Made by a program: the position numbers and the translations under genes. From Phyllostachys edulis (lineage: Eukaryota; Streptophyta; Magnoliopsida; Poales; Poaceae), in assembly GCA_036346405.1 (NCBI GenBank), contig CM070566.1, positions 52,257,231-52,321,230 on the forward strand: DNA of 64,000 bases. Reading direction: 5' to 3'. Below, one piece after another: positions 34,781 to 47,014 of this stretch (positions within the stretch are counted from its first letter, which is position 1; the number at the start of each line of letters is the position of its first letter). The notes below the pieces were generated by a model. The model had not been told where the DNA came from and made no database searches. It saw nothing but the letters and a program-made list of their open reading frames with translations.

Positions 34781-37664
34781 TGAAACACCTGAAAAATTTC
34801 AAAGTTTGAAAATTAGTTTGAATTCAAAATCGAATTTCAAAATTCAAATTCAAAATCGAAATTTGGCCAAATTTCGCCCAAATCCAAACCCTAACCCTAA
34901 CCCGCTTTCCCCTCACGGCCGCCGCCTCCACCTCGCCGCATGCTGTGCGCCACGCCTGTCCGTCTCCACCCCGTGGCGCGTCGCCGTGGGAAGCCGCCAC
35001 CACCACCGCTTTTGGCGCCGCCTGCACCGGCCCCGCAGCAGGCCACCGCCACCTCACCCGCCACCTCTCCGCCACCTCGCCGCCCACCCTGCCACCCACG
35101 ACCCCGAGTGGTGGCAGCGCCACCTCCCGGTTGCGCCAGTGAGGGGCCCGCTTCTCGCCTCAACCTCGCCTCCCAGACCCGCCGACCATGGCACCGCCAA
35201 GCCAGATCGTCCTACCACCTCACCCCCCTCTCTGCGACGCCCATGCCGCCGCTCTCGCTCCCATCGCTCCCACCGCCTCATGGGCTATAAAGCCGCCCGC
35301 CGGCCTCTTCAACCCAGAACAACCCAACCCTTCCTCCTTCGCCTCCGACGCCAGTAAGTCGTCGCCGCCGCCTCCTTCCCCAGAAGAACAAACCCCACCC
35401 GAAGCAAATCCCACCCACCCAAAGCAAACACAAACCTCCCGGCCCTCCCTACCCTCTCCGGTCACGGCGCCGCCGATATATGCTTGCGCCGCCTCCTCAC
35501 CTCAAACCCTAAAAACCTGACGCCAAAACACACGCCCAAAACCCTAGGGTCTAGAGGACTTACCCGGGCGGAGCCACCTTGCGCTGCTCTCCCCATCCCG
35601 CCGCTGGTCGCCGTCGTGTCGCCGACGCCGCCGCCTCCCGAAGCCGCCCGTCTTGTGGCCACATGGGCGCTTTGGCTGCATGACGGCGCCGCGCTGTTCT
35701 AGCGGTTTTGGCGTGCAGTATGCCACACACAGTTAGCCGTGGGTCGTTCATGCCCATTTTCTTTTTGGGCTGCACCGTGTTTCGCTTCTTATCTTGACCC
35801 AAAGACTGCTCACTAAAGCCGACCCATTATTGCTCATGCACAAGAAAAATAGGTTTTATTCCCAAAATTCCAGATTTTGCACAAGAATTTCTAATTACTG
35901 TTCTTAAGCCTAAAATGGAGATTTATTATTGTTTATATCTAATTAATAGGTATGAATAGTAATGTGATCATTATTTCTTGAAAACCCTAAGTTGAGTCAA
36001 GATAGCCTTTTGATCGCCTCGAACTCCTAAAACCTAATCCTAACTCTGTCCACCCAATTCCAACTCCTTTACCTCTTTAAGTTGATTTCCTTTCTTCTTT
36101 TATATTTTTGTTGTAGTTGGATCTTTTTCTCGGCTCGTTCCTTGTTGAGCCAGAGTTTTATTGGTTTTGTGTCTTGCGCTAGGTTTCGACATCGACGAGC
36201 CACCAGACTTCGCAGACAGACCCCGACGTAGCAAAGACAGTCAGGATTTCAACAAGGAGGCAAGTTGCATACCTTGAACATATTGAACCTACATGTCATA
36301 TAATTAATATTGTTATCTTCATTAAAATATTTTAGCCAAGTATTTCAACAAAGAAATAATATTTTGGAATGCCATGTTGAATAGATATACATCCTTAAAC
36401 CCCACATATTAAACCACCCATTCTTGTAAGCCATATTCACCTTGACAAACTTGATTCACATAAGATAATAGCAATTATTCATTAAGTCATACAAAACTCG
36501 GTTCTAAATATCATATGAGAGTTGGCTTTAGGCCAATAGGATTTTTGGTGTAAGTTGAGGGTTGTGTCCATTGAGTTGGGCAACCCAATATACTTGGTAA
36601 ATTGGGTCATCGGTGAGATCAAGAGGTGGGTAACAATGTGTTAGGCCATCGCCTCCACTGGGTGACATATAAGGACAAGAACCTTGTGCTAAGTAATGCA
36701 CCACGAAGAACCGCTCAACCACATGCGTGGTCATTACTCCCTAGCTTAGTACATCGCTCATCCAATTGAATATCTACAAGATCAAAGGTGAGATAGGGTG
36801 TACCCTAAGGACACCACTGGTTCTTGCAACAGATATGGGCCGTCAAGATCGGGTACAGAGTCCACTATTGGCGGTGGTCTCCCGAGGGTCAGATGGATTA
36901 AGATCTACGGGTAGAGGCTAAAAAGGATAAGCAAGTGAAAAGGCTTTGTTATCCTCTCTCGGTTATGCGCAAACATGATGCGGTCAATGTGAGTTTGTGA
37001 TATCGTGTGGGTAAAGTTGGGCAACTCGCAGAGTGTAATCAATGTTATTCAATACACCGTGCTTAGGTTAATGAAGTTGTGTTCATGGGTGATGCCAATA
37101 TACGAAGCATAAGTAGAATTTTACAGATGTTAATTGGTAATTTGAAGTTGTTAACCCCGTGGCTATATTTATTCTTTGCTTTTATCGTCTTTATTTATGT
37201 TAAAGCTTTTAAAGTCAACTATTGCACTCCACATATACCGTATTGGTAAAACCGCACCATTCCTTTGATATTCCCAAAGATATAGTTAATAGCATTTTCT
37301 ATGCAATTTGTTGAGTACGATAGTTGTACTCATTCTTGCTTAAACAATCAACAGAAGAGTTTTGGGAAGATCCAGGTGTGCTCTACGAGCAAGAAGAACC
37401 GGTAGACTTTGACGACTACTGGTACTAGGGTCTCGTTTACGCCCAAGCTTCCTGTGGTGCTAGCTTTCTTTTGAAGTGTATTATATTACTTTCGGGCTCA
37501 AATGCCTGCTTCCGCTTTAAAACTGGCTGTTAAGCCCTATCTGCTGTAATAAAAGTCTGTCTTTTGTTGTAATCGTTTGCTTGCTTGTGAAACCACGGCT
37601 TTACAACTGTACATCCTGGACAGTTGTAAAGATTCTAGCGATCCCTAGTTTTGGGGTCGTTACA
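34781..37664 (+). repeat. 5' LTR of element B
   Basis: It starts TGAAACACCTGAAAAATTTC and ends GGGGTCGTTACA, followed by the primer site. A GC-rich region (34910-35700) contains a TATA motif. GTGTGGGTAAAGTTGGGCAA and CTCGCAGAG (about 37006-37035) form the shared LTR box. A polyadenylation-type AATAAA is near 37549. It differs from the 3' LTR by homopolymer lengths and repeated CAGTA-to-CAAGA changes. Confidence 0.93.
35286..35291 (+). promoter_or_regulatory. TATA motif in 5' LTR of element B
   Basis: GGGCTATAAAGCCG, conserved at 44152-44157 in the 3' LTR, at the downstream edge of the GC-rich zone. Likely core promoter driving the element. Confidence 0.5.
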
Positions 37665-37668
37665 AAAG

Positions 37669-37680
37669 TGGTATCAGAGC
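37669..37680 (+). promoter_or_regulatory. Primer binding site of element B (tRNA-iMet)
   Basis: TGGTATCAGAGC, four bases after the LTR end, matches the usual plant initiator-methionine tRNA 3' complement and primes minus-strand synthesis. Confidence 0.93.
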
Positions 37681-37913
37681 CGGCTTGACCGTAAGTTGAG
37701 ACCTTAGCTTGGTTATAGGTTGAAGACCTTTGAAACTAAAAAATTCAAAAACTACAAAAGGATTTCTCAAACAAAAATATAAGTATTAAATTGCTGTCTC
37801 TTTGTCTCTCTTGCTACCTCACCTTACTTTAGACTTTGAAAAACTTGTGTTGTTTTTCTAAAAAGATTTATCTCCTCTTAACTAACTATTCAAACTTTCC
37901 GTCTGGCAGGAAG

Positions 37914-38710
37914 ATGCAGAACTCCTACTCCGACCACTCGATGTTTAGAGGATGGAGCAAAAGACTACTCGAGATGATGCAGTTTATCGGCGCCACAAAT
38001 GAACATTGCTCTGTTTTCCATACTGAGAGGAACAAACTGTGATGGAAAAAGGTACCATTGAAGGCTTGATAGATCTCGCCCGTTAGCTTACAAACCCGAC
38101 ATTGAATGTCGGGCCAGGGCCAACGCCGCAGAGAGAGAGAGGTAATACAGATGTTGCAAGGCGGCGATTACTACACTGCAAAGATTATGATGCAGAGTTT
38201 GAACATTCTGAGTACCAGCTGATTCCTCAGAGGGGGAGCGATGGATCCAGCTTCCAAGTTCCTTGCCCAGGTGATGATGAGGATCCCCGCATCCGTGAAG
38301 TTGCCACCCACGTACTAGCTTAGGAGATTCTATATACCAGGGTTTTGAAGGAATACCAAAAGGTGCACGAAAAGTATCACTTGGCCAAGCACGGAATCAA
38401 GAACATGCGAAGGGAGTTAGATCGTCGTAATGACCCAGATCAGGGGACTGGTTCAGTTTGTGATGAGAGCCCCGACATTCCTGACAATCCAACAGTGGAC
38501 TATACACCGAGATCACCGGATTACACCCCTTTGTCTCCGGTGTATACTCCAGAGTCACCTCCAGGCGCTCGCCCTCACCCAACGGGCATAGCGCGCTTCT
38601 ACCGTCGCCGTTTCCGAGGATCCAACAAGGGAAAGGAGAAGGTGGAAGAGCCAAACCCACCAAAGAGTGACGAAGCCATCAAGAAGAGGAGGAGGATCCA
38701 GAGATGCTGA
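37914..38710 (+). pseudogene. Extra ORF between primer site and gag of element B, with CTD-like heptads
   Basis: An N-terminal part in frame 3 (37914-38040, containing MFRGWSKRLLEMMQFIGAT) is shifted against the main part in frame 2 (38102-38710), which has one TAG at 38321-38323 where the sequence otherwise continues. The main part is hydrophilic. It has an acidic segment, then at 38501-38560 three consecutive heptads YTPRSPD, YTPLSPV and YTPESPP, followed by a basic tail ending KKRRRIQRC that could be a nuclear localisation signal. The heptads match Tyr1, Pro3, Ser5 and Pro6 of the RNA polymerase II CTD repeat YSPTSPS. I do not recognise the protein. It may be an accessory protein peculiar to this lineage; element A has remnants of a different, acidic ORF in the same place. 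Confidence 0.6.
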
Positions 38711-39069
38711 TCCGCTACACCAGCAGCAACCCTCCGTCCAGTGGATGGTAGAGCTCTCCGCAAGATGTTAGATTACGATAGAGTATTGTAGATCCACCTA
38801 CTTTAGTAGTAGAACGACTTTTGATTGTAAGAAAAGTTGTGTATTGTACTCTAAGTAGTATACTTCCAGCTTTTGTAAATTAATTTGTATACATTGTGTG
38901 AAATATAATAAATAAGTTGTTTCCCCTATCCATATCTGTATATCATCCTTGTCAAAAGTCATTTCATTCGCTCGCCTTAATCACTTACCTATTGCTTTCA
39001 TCGCTATCTAAAAATCAATCTTACTTATCTTATTGTGTTTGGTCAAAACCTTTGCGATAAATTCACAAG

Positions 39070-40134
39070 ATGTCCGAAATAACAACAATGAAGCCGAGGT
39101 CAATCAAACAGGCAACCACCAAGCTTGGCAGAGGTCATGGCTATGATGGAGAGAAATAGATTTCAGCGAATGTAATCAAAGCCGGGATGATGGAGCAACA
39201 TACTCAACTCCTTGAACAAATTGCCACAAGATCATCCGCAGGACACACTTCTGGAGGTAATAATGGAGGAGTAACACCAGGCTTCAGATGGGCAGACTTC
39301 GTAAAACCAGACCACCAACATTCACAAAGGTCACCAGAGCCGCTAGTAGCCGATGACTGGATAAGGGATATTGAGAGAAAGTTGGACACTATCCAATGCA
39401 ACGACAAAGAGAAGACTTTATTTGCTTCTCATCAATTACAAGGTCAAGCAGCAGCATGGTGGATGAATTATCAGACTCTTCATCCAGGCAGAGATATACC
39501 ATGGGTAGAATTCAAGGAAGCATTTCATAAAGCCCATGTTCTTGATGGCATAGTTGCAGCCAAGTGCAGAGAGTTTCTTGCTCTTAAGCAAGGGGGGTCA
39601 GATAAATACGTATCACCGCACTAATTTAATCAATTGGCACGGTATGCCCCGCATGAAGTGGATACTGAAGCTAAGAAGATGGAGAAGTTTTCACAAGGTC
39701 TGCAAAAGTCACTGAAATTCCACATTTCAGCTCTTGATTTCCCTGACCTAGCTTCCATGGTGAACAAATTGATAATCTCGGAAGAAGCCAGAACTGATAT
39801 GGAAGAAACCAGAAAGAGAAAGATGAAACAAATTACTCCAGCCACAAGTGCACCAAGGGGGAGAATGATACCCCACCCATCTTCCAGATTTCAGCCAAGA
39901 CCCTCCATGAATACAGTGCCAAGACCACCTATGAATCCAGCAGCAAGATCAGCTTTTAGTGGAAACAGAACCACCGCAGTTCAATGCTATAACTGTGGAG
40001 GAAACCATTATCTGAAGGATTGTCCTCAGAAATCTTCCAATTGTTTTCATTGTGGACAACCTGGTCACTTCAAAGGGCAGTGTCCATTGAAGAACATATC
40101 ATCAGATGCAGCCAAAGCTCAAGCAAGAAATTAG
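39070..40134 (+). pseudogene. gag: gag of element B
   Basis: It starts MSEITTMKPR. A frameshift near 39120-39190 precedes the clear gag domain (39187 on: ADDWIRDIERKLDTIQCNDKE, then AAAWWMNYQ). Near 39597-39635 compensating indels around a G6 run create an apparent TAA at 39622. The frame recovers into KFSQGLQKSLKFHISALDF, and two zinc knuckles follow, CYNCGGNHYLKDC and CFHCGQPGHFKGQC; the second is canonical CX2CX4HX4C. It ends at an in-frame TAG at 40132-40134, after which the same frame continues into pol. Gag forms the virus-like particle and binds the RNA. It may be intact in the genome if the indels are sequencing errors. Confidence 0.85.
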
Positions 40135-43100
40135 CCACAAAGTAACAGGAATCCTCCCACCTTCCAGGCCAATAGAGGGGGAATGCTACAGCCCAGAAAC
40201 CAGCCTAGGCAGTCAGGTCAATTTTCAGGAGGAGGACAGTCTGCACCAGCACCATCACAAGGGAAGATCAATCACATTACCACTCAGGATGCAGCTGAGG
40301 CCACTGATATCATTGTCGGTATGTTTCTACTCAATACAAGATCAGCATTAGTTCTTTTTGATTCAGGAGCTACTCATTCAGTTATTTCTTTGGATTTTGC
40401 TGTGGAGAGTTGTTTGCCTTTTATTGTTTTGCCAAATCCCTATGTGTTGCAAACACCCGGGACTATAATGAAATCTCAGTATAAGTGTAGTAACTTGAAC
40501 CTAGAAGTTCATGGGATCAGTTTCAGAACAGAATTATTGGTAATTCAGATGAGAGGCATAGATGTTATTTTGGGAATGGATTGGTTATCAAAGTATAAAG
40601 CCACAGTTGACTGTGAGAAGAAGACTGTAACCTTGAAGAATTCAGAAGGGCAAGAAGTGACGGTCATGACAGATCAGTCTTTAATAAGGAAAGAGAGAAG
40701 GAAGGTTAATAGTACTATTTCAGAAGTCACTATGCAGATGCCAGTAATTGAAGAATACCCAGATGTGTTCCCTGAGGAACTACCCGGAAGACCTCCAGAT
40801 AGAAAGATTGAGCTTACTATAGAGTTGGTACCTGAAACCAAGCCTGTAACTAAGGCACAGTACAGGATGGCAACTAGTGAGCTAAAAGAGCTTAAGAAAC
40901 AGTTGGATGAATTAGAAGAAAAAGGTTTCATAAGACCTAGTGTCTCACCTTGGGCTGCACCAGTCTTATTTGTTAAGAAAAAGGATGGAACTTTGAGATT
41001 GTGTGTGGATTACAGAGCTTTGAATGCAGTGACTATTAAGAATAAATATCCTTTGCCAAGAATTGATGATTTGTTTGATCAGCTGAAAGGAGCCAAGGTA
41101 TTCTCAAAATTGATCTCAGATCAGGATATCACCAGCTCAAGATTAGAGAACAAGATAGAGAGAAGACTGCATTTACTACAAGATATGGACTTTATGAGTT
41201 CACCGTAGTACCTTTTGGATTGACCAATGCTCCAGCATATTTCATGAATCTGATGAACCAAGTCTATATGGAATTTTTGGATCAGTTTGTGGTAGTATTT
41301 GTGGATGATATCTTGATTTACTCAAAAAGTGAAGAAGAGCATAAGGAACATCTCCATTTGGCCCTAACCAAGTTAAGAGAACATCAGTTGTATGCAAAAT
41401 TCTCTAAGTGTGAATTTTGGATAAAGGAAGTGTCATTCTTAGGGCACATTATCACAGAAGAAGGAGTAAAAGTTGACCCAGAAAAAGTCAGAGCAGTACA
41501 AGAATGGAAGCAGCCAAAGTCAGTAACTGAAATAAGAAGTTTCTTAGGTCTGGCGGGATATTACCGCAGATTTATAGAAAATTTCTCAAGAATTGCTCGC
41601 CCACTCACTCAGCTTCTCAGAAAGGATATCCCTTTAAATGGACAGATAAGTGTGAAGAAAACTTTCAGAATTGAAAGTCGATTGACCACTACCCCAAAGA
41701 CTATATCGCCAAACCACGAAAAGGATTTTCAGATTTATTGTGATGCTTCAAAGCAAGGATTAGGTTGTGTACTGATGCAAGATGGCAAAGTTGTGGCTTA
41801 TGCCTCAAGACAATTGAGAACTCATGAAGAGAATTATCCCACGCATGATTTGGAGTTAGCAGCAGTTGTTCACTCATTGAAGATTTGGAGGCACTATCTA
41901 CTCGGAAATCATTGTGAGGTATTTTCGGACCATAAGAGTCTGAAATATATATTCACCCAACCAGATTTGAATCTCAGGCAGAGAAGATGGCTAGAGTTAA
42001 TAAAAGACTATGATTTGGACATCCAGTACCACCCGGGAAAAGCGAATGTTGTCGCAGATGCACTTAGCAGAAAGTCATATCATAGTCTGAATGCATTACA
42101 GGAATGTCAGTTAGAGTTAGTGTTGGAAATGCAGCAGCTAAACTTGGGAATAGTTGAACAAGGATCAATGTCAGCTTTAGAGATACAGTCAGATTTGGTT
42201 GATCAAATCAAACAAGCACAACAGGAAGATCAAGAAATTCAGCAACTTTTGGCAGAAAATCAAGATAGAGAAACAATGGAATTCAAGAAAGATGATCAAG
42301 GAGTAATAAGATTCAAAGACCGTCTGTGTGTGCCAAACAAAGAGGAACTGAAACAGCTGATTCTGCAGGAAGCTCACTCATCTCAATTCTCAATACATCC
42401 AGGGGGAACAAAAATGTACCAAGACTTGAAGAAGAGGTTTTGGTGGAAAAAGATGAAAAGAGAGATAGTTGAGTATATAGCCAAGTGTGATATTTGTCAA
42501 AAGATTAAGACAAACCATCAGAAACCTACAGGATTGTTACAACCCCTACCAGTGCCAGATTGGAAGTGGGAAGAAAATTGGCATGGATTTCGTCATAGGA
42601 TTGCCAAGGACACAAAAAGGATTTGATGCATTATGGGTAATAGTGGGATGATTAACAAAAGTGGCATTATTTCATACCAATTCAGCAAACATATGGAAAG
42701 AATAAGTTGGCAGAATTGTATATGACCAAGATAATATCTTTACATGGAATTCCAAAGAGAATAGTGTCTGATAGAGGAGCACAGTTCACATCTAAGTTTT
42801 GGAAGAAATTACAGGAAGCCATGGGAACAGATTTAGCTTTCAGCACAGCTTACCATCCACAAACTGGGGGACAGACAGAGAGAGTCAATCAGATATTGGA
42901 GGATATGTTGAGAGCATGTGCTTTAGCTTATGGAGCAACTTGGGATAAGTGTTTACCTTTTGCAGAATTCTCTTACAATAATAGTTATCAGGCCAGCATC
43001 AAGATGGCACCTTTTGAAGCCCTGTATGGCAGAAAGTGCAGAACACCATTGAATTGGACAGACACTGGAGAAAGACAGTTGTTAGGTCCTCAAATAGCCC

Positions 43101-43633
43101 AAGACTCAGAAGATCAAGTTAGACTGATAAGAGACAAGATGAAGATTGCTCAAAGCCGTCAGAAAGAGTATGCAGACAAACGCAGAAAAGATTTGAGTTT
43201 TGAAATTGGAGATCTGGTATATTTGAAAGTTACACCATTTAAAATAGTTCGAAGGTTTCAAGTAAAAGGAAAATTGGCCCCAAGATACATTGGTCCTTAC
43301 AAAATTGTGAAAAGAATAGGAGAAGTGGCATACAAGTTACATCTGACACCCAACCCAACTGGTATACATGATGTGTTCCATGTTTCTCAGCTCAGAAAGT
43401 GTTTGAGGCAGCCAACAGAGCAAGTACCACTTGAAGAGATAGAATTGCAGAATGATCTGACTTATGAGGAAGAACCCCTGATGATACTTGACACTACAGA
43501 GAGGCAGTTGAGAGGCAAGAATGTCAAGTTTTGTAAGGTTCTCTGGAAGAATCATACTGAGGAAGAAGCAACATGGGAAAAAGAATCGAAAATGCAGCGA
43601 GATTTTCCCAACCTGTTCCCCGGCCCTGCGTGA
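40135..43633 (+). pseudogene. pol: pol of element B (PR-RT-RNase H-integrase-chromodomain)
   Basis: Same frame as gag. Protease LFDSGATHSVIS lies at about 40355-40390 and the RT core begins near 40800. A single A appears to be missing at about 41105 (TCAAAATTGAT), shifting to frame 3, where RT continues with FVDDILIYSK at about 41297-41326. Three single-base contractions at about 41630-41680 cancel each other and RNase H follows (QIYCDASKQGLG). The integrase HHCC finger is at about 42375-42500. Indels at 42575-42665 break the core around its first Asp, then SDRGAQFTS and YHPQTGGQTER follow. The chromodomain-like end (VKFCKVLWKNHTEEEATWE) precedes TGA 43631-43633. Nearly all lesions are one-base homopolymer changes. 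Confidence 0.9.
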
Positions 43634-43667
43634 ATCTCGAGGTCGAGATTCCTTTAAGGGGGGTAGG
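43632..43667 (+). promoter_or_regulatory. Stem-loop plus polypurine tract of element B
   Basis: GAATCTCG, loop AGGT, CGAGATTC (43632-43651) overlaps the pol stop codon. It is followed by CTTT and AAGGGGGGTAGG, directly before the 3' LTR at 43669. Same arrangement as in elements A, C and D. Confidence 0.85.
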
Positions 43668-43668
43668 T

Positions 43669-46522
43669 TGAAACACCTGAAAAATTTCAAAGTTTGAAAA
43701 TTAGTTTGAATTCAAAATCGAATTTCAAAATTCAAATTCAAAATCAAAATTTGGCCAAATTTCGCCCAAATCCAAACCCTATCCCGCTTTCCCTTCCTTC
43801 CAGCTTTTCTCACGGCCGCGCCCACCTCGCCGCTTGCTGGTCCACGCGCCTGTCCGTTTCACCTCAGGTTGCCGCCGGGAAGCCGCCACCACCACCGCTT
43901 TGGGCCGCCCTGCATCACAGCAACAGTCCACCGCCACCTCACCCGCCACCTCTCCCGCCACCTCACGCCCACCGCCACCCACTCGAAGGTGGCAGGCCAC
44001 CTCCGTTCTGCGCAGTGAGGAGGGCTCGCCTCGACCCTCGCCTCCAGACCCCCTGACCCGACCACAAGACCGCCCAAGCCGCCTCGCCCTACCACTCACC
44101 TCTCTCAAGGACGCCCATGCCGCGCTCGCTTCCCATCGCCCACGCATGGGCTATAAAGCCGCCTGGCCGGCCTCTTCAACCCGCACCAACCCAACCTTCC
44201 CTCTCTTCGTCTCCGACAGAAGTCATCGCCGCGGTTCCCTTCCCAGAAGAACAAACCCCACCCAAGCAAATCCCACCCACCCAATGCAAACACAAACCTC
44301 CCGGCCCCTCCTACCCTCTCCGATCACGCGCGCCGGATCTATGCTGCGCCGCCGCCCCTCACCCCAAACCCTAAAACCCGACGCCAAAACACACGCCCAA
44401 AACCCTAGGGTCTAGAGGACTTACTCGGCGAGCCGCTTTGCGCTGCCTCCCCATCCGCGCTGCTCGTCGCCGCGCCGACGCTGCCACAGAGATCTGGCTA
44501 CGCCGCCCCGAAGTCAGCCAGCAGGCATAGGGCGCTTTTGGCTCATCTGGCCATGGCCAGCGCTGCTCTAGCGATTTTTATGCATGCACAGAAGTTAGTC
44601 GTGGGCGTTACATGCCCATTTTCTTTTGGGCTACAAGTTGTTTTGTTTTTTATGTAGCCCAAAGACTGCTCACTAAAAGCCAGCCCATTACTGTTCATGC
44701 ACAGTAAAAATAGGTTTTTATTCCCAAAAATTCCAGATTTTGCACAGTAATTTCTAATTACTGTTCTTAAGCCTAAAATGGTGATTTATTATTGTTTATA
44801 TCTAATTAATAGGTATGAATAGTAATGTGATCATTATTTCTTCGAAAACCCTAAGTTGAGTCAGTATAGCCTTTTTGATCGTCTCGAACTCCTAAAACCT
44901 AATCCTAACTCGTCTCACCAATTCCAACTCCTTTACCTCTTTAAGTTGATTTCCTTTCTTCTTTTATATTTTTGTTGTAGTTGGATCTTTTTCTGGGCTC
45001 GTTCCTTGTTGAGCCAGGAGTTTTATTGGTTTTTGTGTCTTGCGCTAGGTTTCGACATCGACGAGCCACCAGACTTCGCAGATAGGACCCCGACGTAGCA
45101 AAGACAACAGGATTTCAACAAGGAGGCAAGTTGCATACCTTGAACATATTGAACCTACATGTCATATAATTAATATTGTTATCTTCATTAAAATATTTTA
45201 GCCAAGTATTTCAACAAAGAAATAATATTTTGGAATGCCATGTTGAATAGATATACATCCTTAAACCCCACATATTAAACCACCCATTCTTGTAAGCCAT
45301 ATTCACCTTGACAAACTTGATTCACATAAGATAATAGCAATTATTCTGTTAAGTCATACAAAACTCGGTTCTAAATATCATATGAGAGTTGGCTTTAGGC
45401 CAATAGGATTTTTGGTGTAAGTTGAGGGTTGTGTCCATTGAGTTGGGCAACCCAATATACTTGGTAAATTGGGTCATCAGTGAGATCAAGAGGTGGGTAA
45501 CAATGTGTTAGGCCATCGCCTCACTGGGTGACATATAAGGACAAGAACCTTGTGCTAAGTAACAGACACAGTAAACCGCTCAACCACATGCGTGGTCATT
45601 ACTCCCTAGCTTAGTACACTGCTCATCCAATTGAATATCTACAATATCAAAGGTGAGATAGGGTGTACCCTAAGGACACCACCGGTTCTTGCAACCAGAT
45701 GGGGTCTGCCAAGATCGGGCACAGAGTCCACTATTGGCCGGTGGTCTCCGAGGGTCAGATGGATTAAGATCTACTAGGTAGAGGCTAAAAGGATAAGCAA
45801 GTGAAAAGGCTTTGTTATCCTCTCGCTTGTACGCAAACATGATGCGGTCAATGTGAGTTTGTGATATCGTGTGGGTAAAGTTGGGCAACTCGCAGAGTGT
45901 AATCAATGTTATTCAATACACCGTGCTTAGGTTAATGAAGTCGTGTTCATGGGTGATGCCAATATACTGAAGCATAAGTAGGATTTTACAGATGTTAATT
46001 GGTAATTTCAGAAGTTGTTAACCCCGTGGCTATATTTATTATTGTTTTACTGTCTTTATTTATGTTAAAGCTTTTAAAGTCAACTATTGCACTCCACATA
46101 TACCAGTATTGGTAAAACCGCATCATTCCTTTGATATTCCCAAAGATATAGTTAATAGCATTTTCTATGCAATTTGTTGAGTACAGTGGTTGTACTCATT
46201 CTTGCTTAAACAATCAATGTAAGAGTTTTGGGAAGATCTGTGTGCTCTACGAGCAAGAAGAACCGTAGACTTTGACGACTCATCGGTATTAGGGTCTCGC
46301 ACGCCCAAGCTTCCTGTGGTGCTAGCTTTTTTTTGAAGTGTATTATATTACTTTGGCTCAAATGCTCGCTCGCTTTAAAACTAGTCATAAGCCCTATCTC
46401 GCTGTAATAAAAGTCTGTTTTTGTTGTAATCGTTGTTTGCTTGTGAAACTGACGGCTTTACAACTGTACATCCCGGACAGCTTGTCAAGATTCTAGCGAT
46501 CCCTAGTTTTGGGGTCGTTAAA
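43669..46522 (+). repeat. 3' LTR of element B
   Basis: Collinear with the 5' LTR, starting TGAAACACCTG. The last bases read GGGGTCGTTA then AAAG rather than GTTACA, so the exact end is uncertain by a few bases. TATA motif at 44152-44157; LTR box at about 45868-45898. Confidence 0.9.
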
Positions 46523-46573
46523 AGCTGTCTTGGACGAGGCAGAGCTCGACGTAGCCCCGATCCCACGCGAAAG
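46523..46573 (-). pseudogene. NLR copy 2, part 2: 51-bp exon fragment between elements B and C
   Basis: GAGCTCGACGTAGCCC and CCCACGCGA match 20170-20200 of NLR copy 1 (coiled-coil end, residues around 72-82), so this sliver is the piece of exon left between the two insertions. The outer bases are garbled on both sides. Confidence 0.85.
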
Positions 46574-46998
46574 TGTCGAATCGAGAAAACTCAAATGACA
46601 AGAAGAGGAAGTCTGGCTGTTGAAGACGTGCTAGGAGGAAGCCAAGAAGAAGGATACCGGTTCGTCGAGTTCATTATAACCAAAAGCAAAGGCCGAGATG
46701 GATAGCCAAGATCCAACGCCCTTGAGCATCGGGCTTATTTATCGTTTGCGTCACTTGTTATCTTTAACTCAAACTGAACTTTACTCTTTACTTTCACTTG
46801 TCAGAAACCCGAATCAGTATTCTGGCTTATAGCCCAAATTGAGTTGGAAAGGAAAAGCTAAGAAAGAACAAAGATATTCGACTCTATGGTAGCTAGTTTC
46901 AGAGGAACCCTAGCGCTTGTTCTTTTCTTCTCCGGCCGCCTCCACAGATTTTTCCCGAACAATTTCCTATTGATCTCTGAAAACTTGGGATCCGACAT
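46574..46998 (+). repeat. 5' LTR of element C
   Basis: TGTCGAATCGAGAAAACTC to GGGATCCGACA, collinear with 52171-52602. Differences from the 3' LTR include CAG-centred changes (for example CAAGAAG against CGGCAGCAAG). Confidence 0.9.
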
Positions 46999-47014
46999 TT
47001 AGGTATCGAGCACA
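46999..47014 (+). promoter_or_regulatory. Primer binding site of element C, imperfect
   Basis: TTTAGGTATCGAGCAC directly follows the LTR and is recognisable as a damaged TGGTATCAGAGC (tRNA-iMet). CAGAG reads CGAG, the same CAG lesion seen elsewhere in the window. Confidence 0.65.

Larger units (their letters stand above)
34781..46522 (+). mobile_element. Element B: near-complete Ty3/gypsy chromovirus-type retrotransposon
   Basis: Complete structure: LTR (34781-37664), tRNA-iMet primer site, extra ORF, gag, pol with chromodomain-like end, stem-loop and polypurine tract, LTR (43669 to about 46522). The two LTRs are collinear with similar length (about 2.88 and 2.85 kb). It sits in the first exon of NLR copy 2, in opposite orientation to the gene. 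The left flank GACGTGCC matches the gene, but the right flank is garbled (AAAGCTGTCTTGGACG), so the target duplication is not clean. Coding damage is limited: mostly single-base indels, many in homopolymers, and a few TAG codons. It was probably recently active. Confidence 0.93.

Noticed and set aside
40132..40134. TAG between gag and pol of element B as a programmed readthrough stop
   Set aside because: The following bases do not fit a known readthrough context I can name, and CAG-to-TAG changes occur elsewhere in the window; decay or base-call error is simpler.
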